From: an uncultured Muribaculaceae bacterium
GTDB lineage: Bacteria > Bacteroidota > Bacteroidia > Bacteroidales > Muribaculaceae
DNA: 52,386 nucleotides
Assembly (NCBI GenBank): GCA_910583675.1
Contig: CAJTYH010000022.1
Location: 1 to 52,386 of the forward strand
Direction of reading: 5' to 3'
Shown here piece after piece: positions 43,179-51,705 of the stretch (its first letter is position 1; every line of letters begins with the position of its first letter). A program made the position numbers and the translations under genes. The notes beneath the pieces were generated by a model, which saw only the letters and a list, made by a program, of their open reading frames with translations, searched no databases and was not told the origin of the DNA.

Positions 43179-44084
43179 ATGAAAATCGCTTATCTGATAG
43201 CTGCTCATACTGATCCATTACACCTTCGGCGTTTGATTTCAGCGTTGGAGATCCCCGAAGTTACTGATTTTTATATTCACATAGATAAACGTGTTGATAT
43301 TGCGGCGTTTACAGGTCTTGGGGGGGGTAAAATTATCAACAAACGTGTTTTAGTTCAATGGGCTGGTTTTTCACAATGTCAATATCAAAAAGCGCTAATT
43401 GATGAATGTCTGGCATCTAATATAGAGTATGACAGGGTGTTCTTTCTAAGTGGATTGGATTACCCATTGTGGAGTAACAACGAAATAGTTGAGTATCTGA
43501 CTGAAAAACCAAGCAAGGAACTAATTTGCGGGTTTGATATATCAGCATGCTTTAAGCCAACTAAAATTCGAGAGAAATTTATACTCTATCATTTTTTTAG
43601 AGATATGCCTACTCGAAATAATCAATTTAAACGCTTATTCAGTGGCTCGGCGAGACTCTTGATGCGATTATTGCCTTTTAGAAAGAAACCTTACATAGAA
43701 TTGTCATCGGGCAAACGAATGGACATTTATATGGGGTCATCTTGGTGGTGTATTACTGGAGGTTGTCTACGCTTTGTGCGTCAAAATTGGACACCTCAAA
43801 TTGAAAGCTATTTCAAAACATGTTTTGCTCCAGACGAGATGTTGATTCAGACAATCATCTTTAATTCCCCATTTAAAGATAATGCCATTCTATATACAGG
43901 TTCTTATCCAGGATTAGTGGGATTGACACCATTGCATTTGATAGAATATAACGGAAGTATAAAGGTTTTTAATGATGCTGACTTGAGTATGATTGAAAAC
44001 TCCAAGAAGATGTTCTTTCGTAAAGCCATTTCCGGAGTTTCCGATAAATTGCTTGACATAATAGATTCACGCAGAAGAATATGA
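43179..44084 (+). CDS. GT14 (core-2/I-branching type) glycosyltransferase (tract-bearing)
   Basis: 301 aa. The N-terminus MKIAYLIAAHTDPLHLRRLI and FYIHIDKRVD, the acceptor segment YDRVFFLSGLDYPLWSNNEI, GSSWWCITGGCLRFV and FAPDEMLIQTIIFNS identify GT14, a family transferring GlcNAc or xylose. A G8 run at 43320-43327 encodes Gly48-Gly50 (GLGGGK) and is in frame, so the gene is ON. G9 gives TAA directly after the run, and G7 gives TAG eight codons later. Either change would leave only about 50-60 residues. It is the only tract-bearing gene in locus 2. Confidence 0.88.
   Translation: MKIAYLIAAHTDPLHLRRLISALEIPEVTDFYIHIDKRVDIAAFTGLGGGKIINKRVLVQWAGFSQCQYQKALIDECLASNIEYDRVFFLSGLDYPLWSNNEIVEYLTEKPSKELICGFDISACFKPTKIREKFILYHFFRDMPTRNNQFKRLFSGSARLLMRLLPFRKKPYIELSSGKRMDIYMGSSWWCITGGCLRFVRQNWTPQIESYFKTCFAPDEMLIQTIIFNSPFKDNAILYTGSYPGLVGLTPLHLIEYNGSIKVFNDADLSMIENSKKMFFRKAISGVSDKLLDIIDSRRRI
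43320..43327 (+). repeat. G8-TA homopolymer tract (locus 2)
   Basis: Eight G preceded by T and followed by TAA, 141 bases into the GT14 gene (GGG GGG GGT). Gain of one G gives immediate TAA. Confidence 0.88.
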
Positions 44085-44968
44085 ATGCACCAATTGTAAT
44101 CTTTGCCTTTAACCGTAGCGAACCACTGAGGCGATTGATTGATTCCTTGAAAGAATGTAAAGAGGCGATCGATAGCGATTTGTTTGTTTTTGTTGATGGT
44201 GCGAGGAGTATAGCTGAAGCTGAGAAAGTAAAGCAGGTTCAGGAATTGGTAAAGTCTGTAGGCGGTTTTAAAACAGTAAATTACCAGTTCTCTTCAGTTA
44301 ATGAAGGGCTTGGAATATCAATTATTAATGGGGTGAGAGAAGTCTTGTCAAAATATGGTACAGTTATCGTATTGGAGGATGACCTTATTGTTCAGCCTAA
44401 TTTTCTGCAATTTATGAACGATGCTCTTAATCGGTATGAAAATAACGAGAAGGTATTTTCTATATGTGGATATACGAATAAGGTGACGATTCCTAATGAC
44501 TATCCTTATGATGTGTATTTTTGTCCTCGGAGTAGTTCGTGGGGGTGGGGAACATGGCGTAATCGTTGGGAGACTGTGGATTGGAATCTTGAACCTTGGG
44601 AAAATTATCGAAAATATAAAAAGACATTCAATAATTGGGGTGGCTCAGACTGTTTCGGCATGCTTGAAAACTGGAAAAAAGGAAGAAATAAGTCTTGGGC
44701 TATACGGTTCTGTTTCGCCCAATTTCTCCAAGGGAAATTATCCCTTTTCCCCACGAAAAGTTTTATAGTTAACGACGGATTTGATGGTAAAGGGACTAAT
44801 TGCAAGAAATGGAGTAGATTCAAGTATGAACTGATAGATGGTAACAAAAGAACCTTGAATTATCCCACAACAGTATCAGAAAATCCTCAGTTGACCAAAC
44901 AGGCCATAGCTTACAATAGTATTATGATACGAATCTGGAGCAAGATAATGTATTTCATATATAGGTAG
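44081..44968 (+). CDS. GT-A type glycosyltransferase (HlpA-like)
   Basis: 295 aa, beginning on an ATGA overlap. MNAPIVIFAFNRSEPLRRLI, LFVFVDGARSIAEAEKVKQV, VIVLEDDLIVQPNFLQFMND (acidic metal site) and SSSWGWGTWRNRWETVDWNL are typical of a Bacteroidetes capsule GT-A family sometimes annotated as hemolytic protein HlpA-like. That name is historical; transfer of a sugar is the likelier job. A 132-base gap with no recognisable gene follows. Confidence 0.82.
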   Translation: MNAPIVIFAFNRSEPLRRLIDSLKECKEAIDSDLFVFVDGARSIAEAEKVKQVQELVKSVGGFKTVNYQFSSVNEGLGISIINGVREVLSKYGTVIVLEDDLIVQPNFLQFMNDALNRYENNEKVFSICGYTNKVTIPNDYPYDVYFCPRSSSWGWGTWRNRWETVDWNLEPWENYRKYKKTFNNWGGSDCFGMLENWKKGRNKSWAIRFCFAQFLQGKLSLFPTKSFIVNDGFDGKGTNCKKWSRFKYELIDGNKRTLNYPTTVSENPQLTKQAIAYNSIMIRIWSKIMYFIYR

Positions 44969-45100
44969 ATTTTTGTGACGATTGTCCTGAAAAAGCCGTT
45001 CTTGTGCTTGCCAGCTCCTAAAATCCTTTATGAATGTTTCCTTTTCCACATTATCGGGCTTTATAAATCCTTTGGAATATAATCTTTTAATCTGATAGAT

Positions 45101-46189
45101 ATGAAACGGATATTGATGATTGCCCCTCTTCCTCCACCGATTCATGGTTCGGCTATGATGACGCAGTATATAAAAGATAGCCCTATCATCAATGAAAAAT
45201 TAAATCTTGATTGGGTCAACCTGTCCACTTCGAGGCGCATGGATGAGATTGGCAAGCGAAGCCCATTAAAGGCCTTCAGATTTATACAATCATTTTTCAA
45301 AACTTTTTGGAAACTGACAACCAATCGCTATGATGCTTACTATATAGCAATAACTTGTCACGGAGTAGGATTCTTGAAGGATGCACCGTTTGCATTGCTC
45401 TGCAAGTTGTTCGGCAAAAAGCTGATTATTCACCAACACAACAAGGGAATGTCAGCAGATGTTGACAGACCAATCTATAGGTGGCTTTTACCTTTGGTAT
45501 ACCGGAATTCAAAGGTGATTCTTCTTTCATGGCGTCTTTATCAAGATATAGAGAAGGTAGTCAAAAAAGAGAATGCTGTAATATGCCCAAACGGCATACC
45601 ATTAGTTAAACGCCTAAATAAGCCTCCTCACCCGGTGCCAAGGCTGCTGTTTCTCTCCAATTTAATAGAGAGCAAGGGAGTCCTTACATTATTGGATGCT
45701 TGTAAGATTCTAAAAGGCAAAGGGTATATATTTAAATGTAATTTTGTAGGTGGAGAAACAAGCGAGATTGACCGCGATAGATTTGAAAAGGAAGTAAGAG
45801 CCAGAGGACTTGATAAGACCACTGTCTATATAGGGAAAAAATATGGTGATGACAAGCAATTCGAGATTTCAAAATCAGATATTTTTGTCTTTCCAACTTT
45901 TTATGAGAATGAATGTTTTCCCCTCGTCATTCTGGAGGCAATGCAACAAGGAGTTGCTGTTATATCAACCGATGAAGGAGGAATACCTGACATTATACAA
46001 TCTGGGAATAATGGACTCATAGTTCCGTCCAAATCCGTCGAAGAACTGGCAGAAGCCATTGCCAAGCTCTTGGACGATGCGGATTACAGGCTTCGTATTG
46101 CGGAAAATGGATATAATACTTATAATAATAAATATACACTTAAAACTTTTGAAACTATGATCTCAGATATTTTGAGCAAATACAATTGA
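45101..46189 (+). CDS. Family 4 glycosyltransferase
   Basis: 362 aa GT-B enzyme: RILMIAPLPPPIHGSAMMTQ at the N-terminus with the PPxxGS form of the acceptor loop, LIIHQHNKGM, PRLLFLSNLIESKGVLTLLD, VYIGKKYGDDKQFEISKSDI and FYENECFPLVILEAMQQGVA with EX7E glutamates. It starts after a 132-base gap, so it may be read through rather than coupled to the gene before. It is probably another transfer in repeat-unit assembly. Confidence 0.92.
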   Translation: MKRILMIAPLPPPIHGSAMMTQYIKDSPIINEKLNLDWVNLSTSRRMDEIGKRSPLKAFRFIQSFFKTFWKLTTNRYDAYYIAITCHGVGFLKDAPFALLCKLFGKKLIIHQHNKGMSADVDRPIYRWLLPLVYRNSKVILLSWRLYQDIEKVVKKENAVICPNGIPLVKRLNKPPHPVPRLLFLSNLIESKGVLTLLDACKILKGKGYIFKCNFVGGETSEIDRDRFEKEVRARGLDKTTVYIGKKYGDDKQFEISKSDIFVFPTFYENECFPLVILEAMQQGVAVISTDEGGIPDIIQSGNNGLIVPSKSVEELAEAIAKLLDDADYRLRIAENGYNTYNNKYTLKTFETMISDILSKYN

Positions 46190-46265
46190 TGTATCCTTTG
46201 GGGATAAAACAGGGGATATAATTTAATATTCATTATCATAAATTTCAGAGTCTCGTTCTATTACT

Positions 46266-47024
46266 ATGAAACGATACTTCAATATCAATTATGAATTTGA
46301 CCAAGAGGCTGTTCATGATAAAATTGATGCGTGCGTTCAGCGTCAAGGCAAAGGGTATATCTGCGTTGCCGATGGGGTGATTCTCGATATCGCCAACCGC
46401 AATGAGGCTTATCGCAAAGTGCTTGACAACGCAATGTTCGCGCTTTGCGACAGCAGCTACGTACCCTTGTATATCAAATGGATACATGGCGTACGCTACC
46501 CGCAATATTGTGGCAGCCAGATTTTCAAGGACATCATTTCAGAGGGCCGTTATAAAATGGCGTTTCTCGGAGCCTCGCAAAGGATACTTGACGGATTGAG
46601 ACATAATCTGTCCAGGATAAATCCGGATGTAGAGAGCATGCTCTTTTATGAACTGCCATTCCTCGAAGCTGATGAGTTCGACTTCCGCGCCATAGCCAAG
46701 ATGCTTGAGGAGGATGGAGCTGACATAATATGGATCGCATTGGGTGCACCCAAGCAGGAGATATTCATGTACCACCTTCTCCCGCATCTTAAGAAGGGAG
46801 TGATGATTGCTGTGGGAGCCGCTTTCAAATTTTTCAGCGGTGAGGATGTGAAACGTGCTCCGAAATGGATGATCAACCATCACATGGAGTTCGTTCACCG
46901 GATAATTGTGGAACCCCGAAAGCAGATCAACCGTTGCGCATGGATAATCCGCACTCTTCCCGGGCTTCTCTACAATGAGTATAATCGCAAAAAACACATA
47001 ACAATAAATTCCAATAGAGACTAA
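46266..47024 (+). CDS. WecG/TagA/CpsF-type (GT26) glycosyltransferase, locus 2
   Basis: 252 aa paralogue of the gene at 26380. Motifs: GYICVADGVILDIANRNEAY, FALCDSSYVPLYIKWIHGVR, ADIIWIALGAPKQEIFMYHL, AVGAAFKFFSGEDVKRAPKW and the tail IVEPRKQINRC. In both loci this is the last intact biosynthetic gene. Its family acts on lipid-linked GlcNAc. Because the wecA-like gene of this locus is truncated, the acceptor would need a WecA made elsewhere. Confidence 0.9.
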   Translation: MKRYFNINYEFDQEAVHDKIDACVQRQGKGYICVADGVILDIANRNEAYRKVLDNAMFALCDSSYVPLYIKWIHGVRYPQYCGSQIFKDIISEGRYKMAFLGASQRILDGLRHNLSRINPDVESMLFYELPFLEADEFDFRAIAKMLEEDGADIIWIALGAPKQEIFMYHLLPHLKKGVMIAVGAAFKFFSGEDVKRAPKWMINHHMEFVHRIIVEPRKQINRCAWIIRTLPGLLYNEYNRKKHITINSNRD

Positions 47025-47035
47025 GCTAATGATGA

Positions 47036-47842
47036 AACCGCTCTTATGACAGGCGTTACGGGACACACAAGGAGCTTGACCTCATCAACCAGCAGGCCGT
47101 AAACGATTTCTTCGCAGCCGAGAAGCCTGAATATGTGTTCCTCGCAGCAGCCAAGGTCGGCGGCATCATTGCCAACCAGAATCATTTGGCCGACTTCATG
47201 TACCACAACATGATGCTGGAGATGAACGTCATCAACGCCGCATGGCGCAACGGCTGCAAGAAACTGGAGTTTCTCGGCTCATCCTGCATCTATCCCCGTA
47301 TGGCTCCGCAGCCCATGCCGGAATCGTGCCTGCTGACCTCCTCATTGGAGCAGACCAACGAGGCATACGCTCTTGCAAAAATATCCGGTCTGAAATATTG
47401 CGAATACCTCAACCGTCAATATGGTACGGATTATATCTCGGTGATGCCCACCAATCTTTACGGGCCAAACGACAACTACCATCCCGAACACAGCCATGTG
47501 TTGCCCGCACTCATCAGACGTTTACATGAGGCTAAAGAGGCGGGGCTTGAAGAAGTCACCTGCTGGGGCGACGGCTCTCCGCTGCGCGAGTTCCTGTATG
47601 TCAACAACCTCGCCAACCTGTGCGTGTTCCTTATGAACAACTACTCCGGCAACGAGACGGTTAATGCCGGTACCGGCAAGGAGCTGACCATAAAAGAGCT
47701 CACCGAACTGACCGCAAAGGTCGTAGGCTACAAAGGTCGTATCAACTGGGACACGAGCCGCCCCAACGGAACACCCCGCAAGCTCCTTGACGTGTCGAAA
47801 GCCACCGGCCTCGGCTGGACATACAAGACCGAACTCAAATGA
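47036..47842 (+). pseudogene. fcl: GDP-L-fucose synthase remnant, both ends missing
   Basis: The open frame begins after a TGA at 47033-47035 and reads RRYGTHKELDLINQQAVNDF, then FLAAAKVGGIIANQNHLADF. The catalytic Ser/Tyr/Lys set is intact (GSSCIYPRMAPQP, YALAKISGLKYCEY), as are PTNLYGPNDNYHPEHSHVLP and NGTPRKLLDVSKATGLGW. The first 35-40 residues with the NADP-binding GxxGxxG loop are missing. No ATG lies in frame before the break; the first possible start is GTG 47135. The end stops at TELK, short of the usual helix. The enzyme would make GDP-fucose; this copy should not bind NADP. Confidence 0.8.
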
Positions 47843-47970
47843 TCTCCGGGAAGACGATATCGAACGCTTCGATTTGAAGTGGTAACCAAGCCGCATTATT
47901 GATGCTCCAATTCTTGGTTGTATTCTCGCTATTAGGATAATCCAGTTCAACCTCTATAAATCTACCCATA

Positions 47971-48033
47971 TATCAAATTGAACTGCACCCCAAAAGTTCT
48001 AAAAAAACTTTTGGGGTGCAGTTCAATTTGATA
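47971..48033. repeat. 28-bp perfect inverted repeat at a convergent gene junction
   Basis: Bases 47971-47998 are the exact reverse complement of 48006-48033, with a 7-base loop CTAAAAA. The core AACTGCACCCCAAAAGTT resembles terminal repeats of some IS3-family elements as I remember them. The palindrome could thus be two IS ends joined after loss of the middle, or a MITE. It lies between fcl (plus) and folE (minus), so it can also act as a bidirectional terminator. The 128 bases before it (47843-47970) show no gene. Confidence 0.8.
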
Positions 48034-48085
48034 CAGCTCATAATTTTCATAGCTGCTCAAAAAATTTTCACCTGACAGCAACAAA

Positions 48086-48694
48086 TTATTTTATCATGTT
48101 GAAGAACTCCTGCCTGAGAGAGGCATCCGTCTCAAACACCCCGTTGTAATCCACCGTCACAGTGCTTGAAAGCTGTTTTTCCACCCCCCTCATCTGCATG
48201 CAAAGGTGTTGGGCACGGCACTCGCACATCACCCCCTTGGCCGACAATGTATCCTTCACCTCACGGCATATCTCGGCTGTAAGACGTTCCTGCACCTGAA
48301 GTTTCCGTGCAACGGCATTTACCAGTCTGGGAAGTTTGCTCAGGCCGATCATGGATCCGTCGGGCACATAGGCTACGCTTACGGTACCGAAAAATGGAAG
48401 TATGTGATGCTCGCACATGGAATAGAATTCAATATCGCGAACCACGACCATACGCGAACCGGCATACTCGAAAATCGCCTGACGCAATATGTCAGAGGGC
48501 CTCGTCCGATAACCCTGCGTAGCAAACCACATCGCCTTTGCAGCACGCATCGGCGTCTTTAGCAACCCCTCCCTATCTGGATCCTCGCCAACGAGCCTTA
48601 GGATCTCACGATAATGTGCTGCCAGGGCATCTATTCGCTCTTGATCGCTCAAACCGTCAGTCTCCACATCAAAATCAAACTCTTCGCTAATCAT
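48086..48694 (-). CDS. folE: GTP cyclohydrolase I
   Basis: 202 aa. The zinc site is visible in EFYSMCEHHILPFFG and in CRAQHLCMQMRGVEK; GLSKLPRLVNAVARKLQVQE and the FYSMCEHH histidines complete the active site. An acidic N-terminal extension (MISEEFDFDVETDG) precedes the conserved part. The enzyme makes dihydroneopterin triphosphate, the first step to folate or pterins. It is the last gene of the minus-strand housekeeping operon, 31 bases after the SPOR gene. Confidence 0.96.
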   Translation of the reverse strand: MISEEFDFDVETDGLSDQERIDALAAHYREILRLVGEDPDREGLLKTPMRAAKAMWFATQGYRTRPSDILRQAIFEYAGSRMVVVRDIEFYSMCEHHILPFFGTVSVAYVPDGSMIGLSKLPRLVNAVARKLQVQERLTAEICREVKDTLSAKGVMCECRAQHLCMQMRGVEKQLSSTVTVDYNGVFETDASLRQEFFNMIK

Positions 48695-48725
48695 CTTCCA
48701 CCTATATTCAAGGAATAGAATAGGG

Positions 48726-49304
48726 TCATTTCACATTGACCCGGTCACGTACCACACGCACTTCCCTAGCATAACCGGGAAACTGCCGCTTTATCTCAGC
48801 TGCGGCCTTCTCCGCTTCGTACTGCGAACGGAAATCACCTACGCGCAAACGCCAGAACGGAGATGCGTATGACACATATGTACCATATTGAGGAAACGAG
48901 CTGCCTATAGCACGTTCACGCTGACGGGCCTCTGTCTTTGCAGACCTGACATTGTTGTCGGCATAAACCTGAACCCTGTATCCCACCTGTTTGCCGCGCA
49001 CACGTGGCTTGTCTTGATTTTGGTCCTGATCCTGCTCTTCCTCCGTTTCACCGTTCAACTCATCCATCTGGGCATCCGCCTCACTTTCAGGCAACGCCAT
49101 TGCACGCTGGAACAATACTGCGGGACCCTCTATGGACACACCGGCAGAGGAACCGGTAAGCCGGCTGATAATGTCATCCTCCTGCTGCCCATTGCTAATG
49201 CCAGTCCCGGCAACGCCGGCATTTGAGTTAGTCCCATCCTGAGCGCCGCATATCATAGCAGACAACATGGCAAACAGGCAAATCAAGAATATCCTTGGAT
49301 TCAT
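48726..49304 (-). CDS. SPOR-domain protein
   Basis: 192 aa. A Sec signal peptide (MNPRIFLICLFAMLSAMICG, cleavage near AQ) is followed by a low-complexity acidic linker (ETEEEQDQDQNQD). A C-terminal SPOR domain spans about residues 108-188 (VGYRVQVYADNNVRSAKTEA, FWRLRVGDFRSQYEAEKAAA). SPOR domains bind denuded peptidoglycan glycans, usually at division sites, so a periplasmic cell-wall role is likely. It lies between tpiA and folE, an order common in Bacteroidetes. Confidence 0.9.
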   Translation of the reverse strand: MNPRIFLICLFAMLSAMICGAQDGTNSNAGVAGTGISNGQQEDDIISRLTGSSAGVSIEGPAVLFQRAMALPESEADAQMDELNGETEEEQDQDQNQDKPRVRGKQVGYRVQVYADNNVRSAKTEARQRERAIGSSFPQYGTYVSYASPFWRLRVGDFRSQYEAEKAAAEIKRQFPGYAREVRVVRDRVNVK

Positions 49305-49386
49305 AAGTCATTGAGCTGTAAATGAATTATCAACAACCCATATGCACAAGCAGGTCAATATGCGGCATACAAGTCGGGAAAAGCAG

Positions 49387-49443
49387 AATGTGAAGGCCAC
49401 ACGAACCGCTCCAAAACGACACGGCACAGGAGACCTTCACATT
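49387..49443. terminator. Possible terminator hairpin after tpiA
   Basis: AATGTGAAGG (49387-49396) pairs with CCTTCACATT (49434-49443) across a 37-base loop, just after the tpiA stop on the minus strand; the minus transcript then reads CTGCTTTT. The loop is long, so this is weak. Confidence 0.3.
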
Positions 49444-49464
49444 TTTTATATTAAGGCAAATCTA

Positions 49465-50220
49465 TTAAAACGCATTGACGATTCCCATGAAGGAGGCTGC
49501 ATCAAGTGCAGCACCACCGATCAGGCCGCCATCCACGTCGGGTTTTGCAAAAAGCTCGGCTGCATTGCTCGGCTTGCAGCTACCTCCATAAAGGATGGAT
49601 GTGTTGTCAGCCACTTCTTTACCATACTTGCCGGCGATGACCGAACGGATGTGTGCATGCATGTCTTCTGCCTGATCAGCTGTTGCTGTTTTTCCGGTAC
49701 CGATAGCCCATACAGGCTCATATGCAAGGATAAGCTTGCCGAAATCCTCAGCGCTAAGATCAAAGAGAGCCTCTTCTATCTGTTTTGTAACAACTTCGTT
49801 GTAAGAACCGTCCTCACGCTGCTCAAGTACCTCTCCGATGCAGAAGATAGGGGTAAGGTTCTCAGCCAATGCAAGATTTACCTTCTCCTTGAGGATCTCC
49901 GAGGTCTCACCATAATACTGGCGACGCTCAGAGTGACCAAGAATCACATACTTGGCTCCTGTGGAAGCAACCATGGGAGCGGAAACCTCACCGGTATATG
50001 CACCCTTGACATGGTCTGCGCAATTCTCAGCTCCAAGACCGAGCTTTTCGCCATTGATCACAGCTGCTACGGAAGCCAAATGAGTAAAAGGAACGCAGAT
50101 CACAACATCGCATTTGGGAGTTGCGCCCTTAAGAGCTTCGTTCACATCCTTGGCAAGACCTACACCCTCGGCTAGAGTTGTATTCATCTTCCAGTTGCCG
50201 GCTACAATATTCTTTCTCAT
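49465..50220 (-). CDS. tpiA: Triosephosphate isomerase
   Basis: 251 aa. All active-site elements are present: NWKMN (Lys), VILGHSERRQYYGET (His) and LAYEPVWAIGTGKTATADQA (Glu), and the phosphate-binding ILYGGSCKPSNAAELF and GGLIGGAALDAASF near the end. It interconverts glyceraldehyde 3-phosphate and dihydroxyacetone phosphate. It has a likely promoter of its own at 50325-50355, so it is not only read from the upstream DoxX-like gene. Confidence 0.98.
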   Translation of the reverse strand: MRKNIVAGNWKMNTTLAEGVGLAKDVNEALKGATPKCDVVICVPFTHLASVAAVINGEKLGLGAENCADHVKGAYTGEVSAPMVASTGAKYVILGHSERRQYYGETSEILKEKVNLALAENLTPIFCIGEVLEQREDGSYNEVVTKQIEEALFDLSAEDFGKLILAYEPVWAIGTGKTATADQAEDMHAHIRSVIAGKYGKEVADNTSILYGGSCKPSNAAELFAKPDVDGGLIGGAALDAASFMGIVNAF

Positions 50221-50283
50221 TTCAATATTAGTAATAAAGAGTTAATTTTAGCGATTCCATCGGTTTCTCCTTTCCGGACTATC

Positions 50284-50300
50284 CTTTCGTAGAACGAAAG
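50284..50300 (-). promoter_or_regulatory. Small hairpin in the tpiA leader
   Basis: CTTTCGT (50284-50290) pairs with ACGAAAG (50294-50300) around AGA, with partial outer pairing (GGACT/AGTCC). It lies between the tpiA promoter and start codon and has no T run. Confidence 0.35.
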
Positions 50301-50324
50301 TCCGCACGGACATGAAAAACATTG

Positions 50325-50355
50325 CAAAGATACAACAAATTTCAGACCTTACCAA
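50325..50355 (-). promoter_or_regulatory. Probable tpiA promoter
   Basis: On the minus strand TATCTTTG (50332-50325) fits the TAnnTTTG -7 box, and a TTG at 50355-50353 lies 20 bases upstream. It overlaps the end of the DoxX-like gene by a few bases. Confidence 0.55.
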
Positions 50356-51703
50356 TATCGGAATCCCTCTTTGTTTCATCCCCTCCCACATCGGAAATGG
50401 AGGTTGCGCAGTATGAACCGGCGCGTTTCGCCCTTCGAGCCATGAGCCACTTACGCACACCGAATCTTATGCCAAGTATTATCCCTTGGCAGGTATACAA
50501 CAGCAACAGGCCACCTCCGAAGATCAGGTTTATGACAAACAACTTTCCATCGGAATACCCTCGTATGTCATTAATGAAATCCTCTGTGCTCGACGGGGCC
50601 TCCATTATGGCGGGAGACAACATTCCTACTGCATTTTTTGCCGATACGATGCCATCCTTCAGCATGACCACGGACATCGTACCGCGGGCAAGCTCCTTGA
50701 GCTGCGTATCGTCAGCTGTATAACATGGATATTCAGCCATGGCAATGTCCACCCACCTTTCCACCGCCTTGCCGTCACCACCAAGCAGAGCTATCATAGG
50801 CACCCCTATGCTGTCGGCATATTCATACATTTCGTTGAGGGTGAATGTATGAGAAATATCGGCTCTGACAGGTTCGGGAATGACAAGCAGAATCTCATCT
50901 CCCTCCGGGGATAGCACATTGCCAGTAACCTCGTCATCTCCATCAAATATGGCAACAGGGATCTCCTTTGCGCTCACATCGCCGTCGTAGATCCTGTCTA
51001 CGAAATTCCATGTGGAATCCGGCAGTTCGTCTATACCAAATTCACGCTTCTCCCCGGCCTTCTCATAAAGGAAACGATACCCGGCCTCCTCCGTGCCCTC
51101 TTCCTGGCTTACAAGGGAGGTGCCGATCGGATAAGACCTGAAATCAACCAACGGTTGAATCGTATAACCATAAAGCCCTATGAGAAGGATGTATAATGAC
51201 ATCCATGCTCCAACCATCCACTGTATGGCCGGCTCGAAAAGCCCCTGCCTGAGCCTATGATTGCGTAATACCAGAAACACAAGAGCAGCCGTGATAGCCA
51301 CGTTCTTCCAAAACGTAGCAGCATTAGAGAGGATCCAGAAATCACCGAAGCAGCCGCAGTCGCTCACAGGATTCTCCACCCATATATACAACGTAAGAGG
51401 AAGCATCCCTGCCATCATAAGCAGCAATCCCCATGGCGCCACGCGTTTATAGCACCCCGTCGCTAACAACGCACCCATGACGAATTCATATCCGGAGATC
51501 AAAAGGACAGCCATCAGCACAACGGTGCGAGGCTGGGTAATATGCCAGACTGCAAGGTACTCCTCAATCTTAAACAGGAATCCCCATGGATCCGCCATCT
51601 TGACGAATCCAGACATGACGAACAAGCCCCCGACAAGAATACGCAAAGCCCATATCGCCCCGATCTGCCATATCGGCAATCGCTTGCACCCGATCATCCC
51701 CAT
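50342..51703 (-). CDS. DoxX/MauE-like membrane protein with C-terminal extension
   Basis: 453 aa. The N-terminal 150 residues form a four-helix DoxX/MauE-type unit (WALRILVGGLFVMSGFVKMA, DPWGFLFKIEEYL, then NPVSDCGCFGDFW with a CxC pair). A fifth helix (about 165-190), a soluble part of about 190 residues and a last membrane helix near 395-415 follow. The CxC pair suggests redox or disulfide-linked work; the substrate is unknown. It starts 2 bases after the DUF1599 stop, and the order DUF1599-DoxX-tpiA is typical of Bacteroidales. Confidence 0.8.
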   Translation of the reverse strand: MGMIGCKRLPIWQIGAIWALRILVGGLFVMSGFVKMADPWGFLFKIEEYLAVWHITQPRTVVLMAVLLISGYEFVMGALLATGCYKRVAPWGLLLMMAGMLPLTLYIWVENPVSDCGCFGDFWILSNAATFWKNVAITAALVFLVLRNHRLRQGLFEPAIQWMVGAWMSLYILLIGLYGYTIQPLVDFRSYPIGTSLVSQEEGTEEAGYRFLYEKAGEKREFGIDELPDSTWNFVDRIYDGDVSAKEIPVAIFDGDDEVTGNVLSPEGDEILLVIPEPVRADISHTFTLNEMYEYADSIGVPMIALLGGDGKAVERWVDIAMAEYPCYTADDTQLKELARGTMSVVMLKDGIVSAKNAVGMLSPAIMEAPSSTEDFINDIRGYSDGKLFVINLIFGGGLLLLYTCQGIILGIRFGVRKWLMARRAKRAGSYCATSISDVGGDETKRDSDIGKV

Positions 51704-51705
51704 GT

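Noticed and set aside
44876..45145. 89-codon minus-strand frame covering the gap 44969-45100
   Set aside because: Mostly overlaps the ends of two plus-strand genes and resembles nothing known; the gap itself shows no gene or clear signal.
47839..47889. Short frame after the fcl stop reading DLREDDIERFDLKW, considered as a frameshifted fcl end
   Set aside because: It does not resemble the usual C-terminal helix of GDP-fucose synthase, so I did not join it.
4421..48190. G6/C6 runs in wzc (about 4421), a GT4 (16618), a GT4 of locus 2 (42755) and folE (48184)
   Set aside because: Too short to expect frequent slippage, not flanked by TA, and some are in housekeeping genes.
49342..50175. 277-codon plus-strand open frame
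   Set aside because: Antisense shadow of tpiA; the translated sequence has no domain logic.
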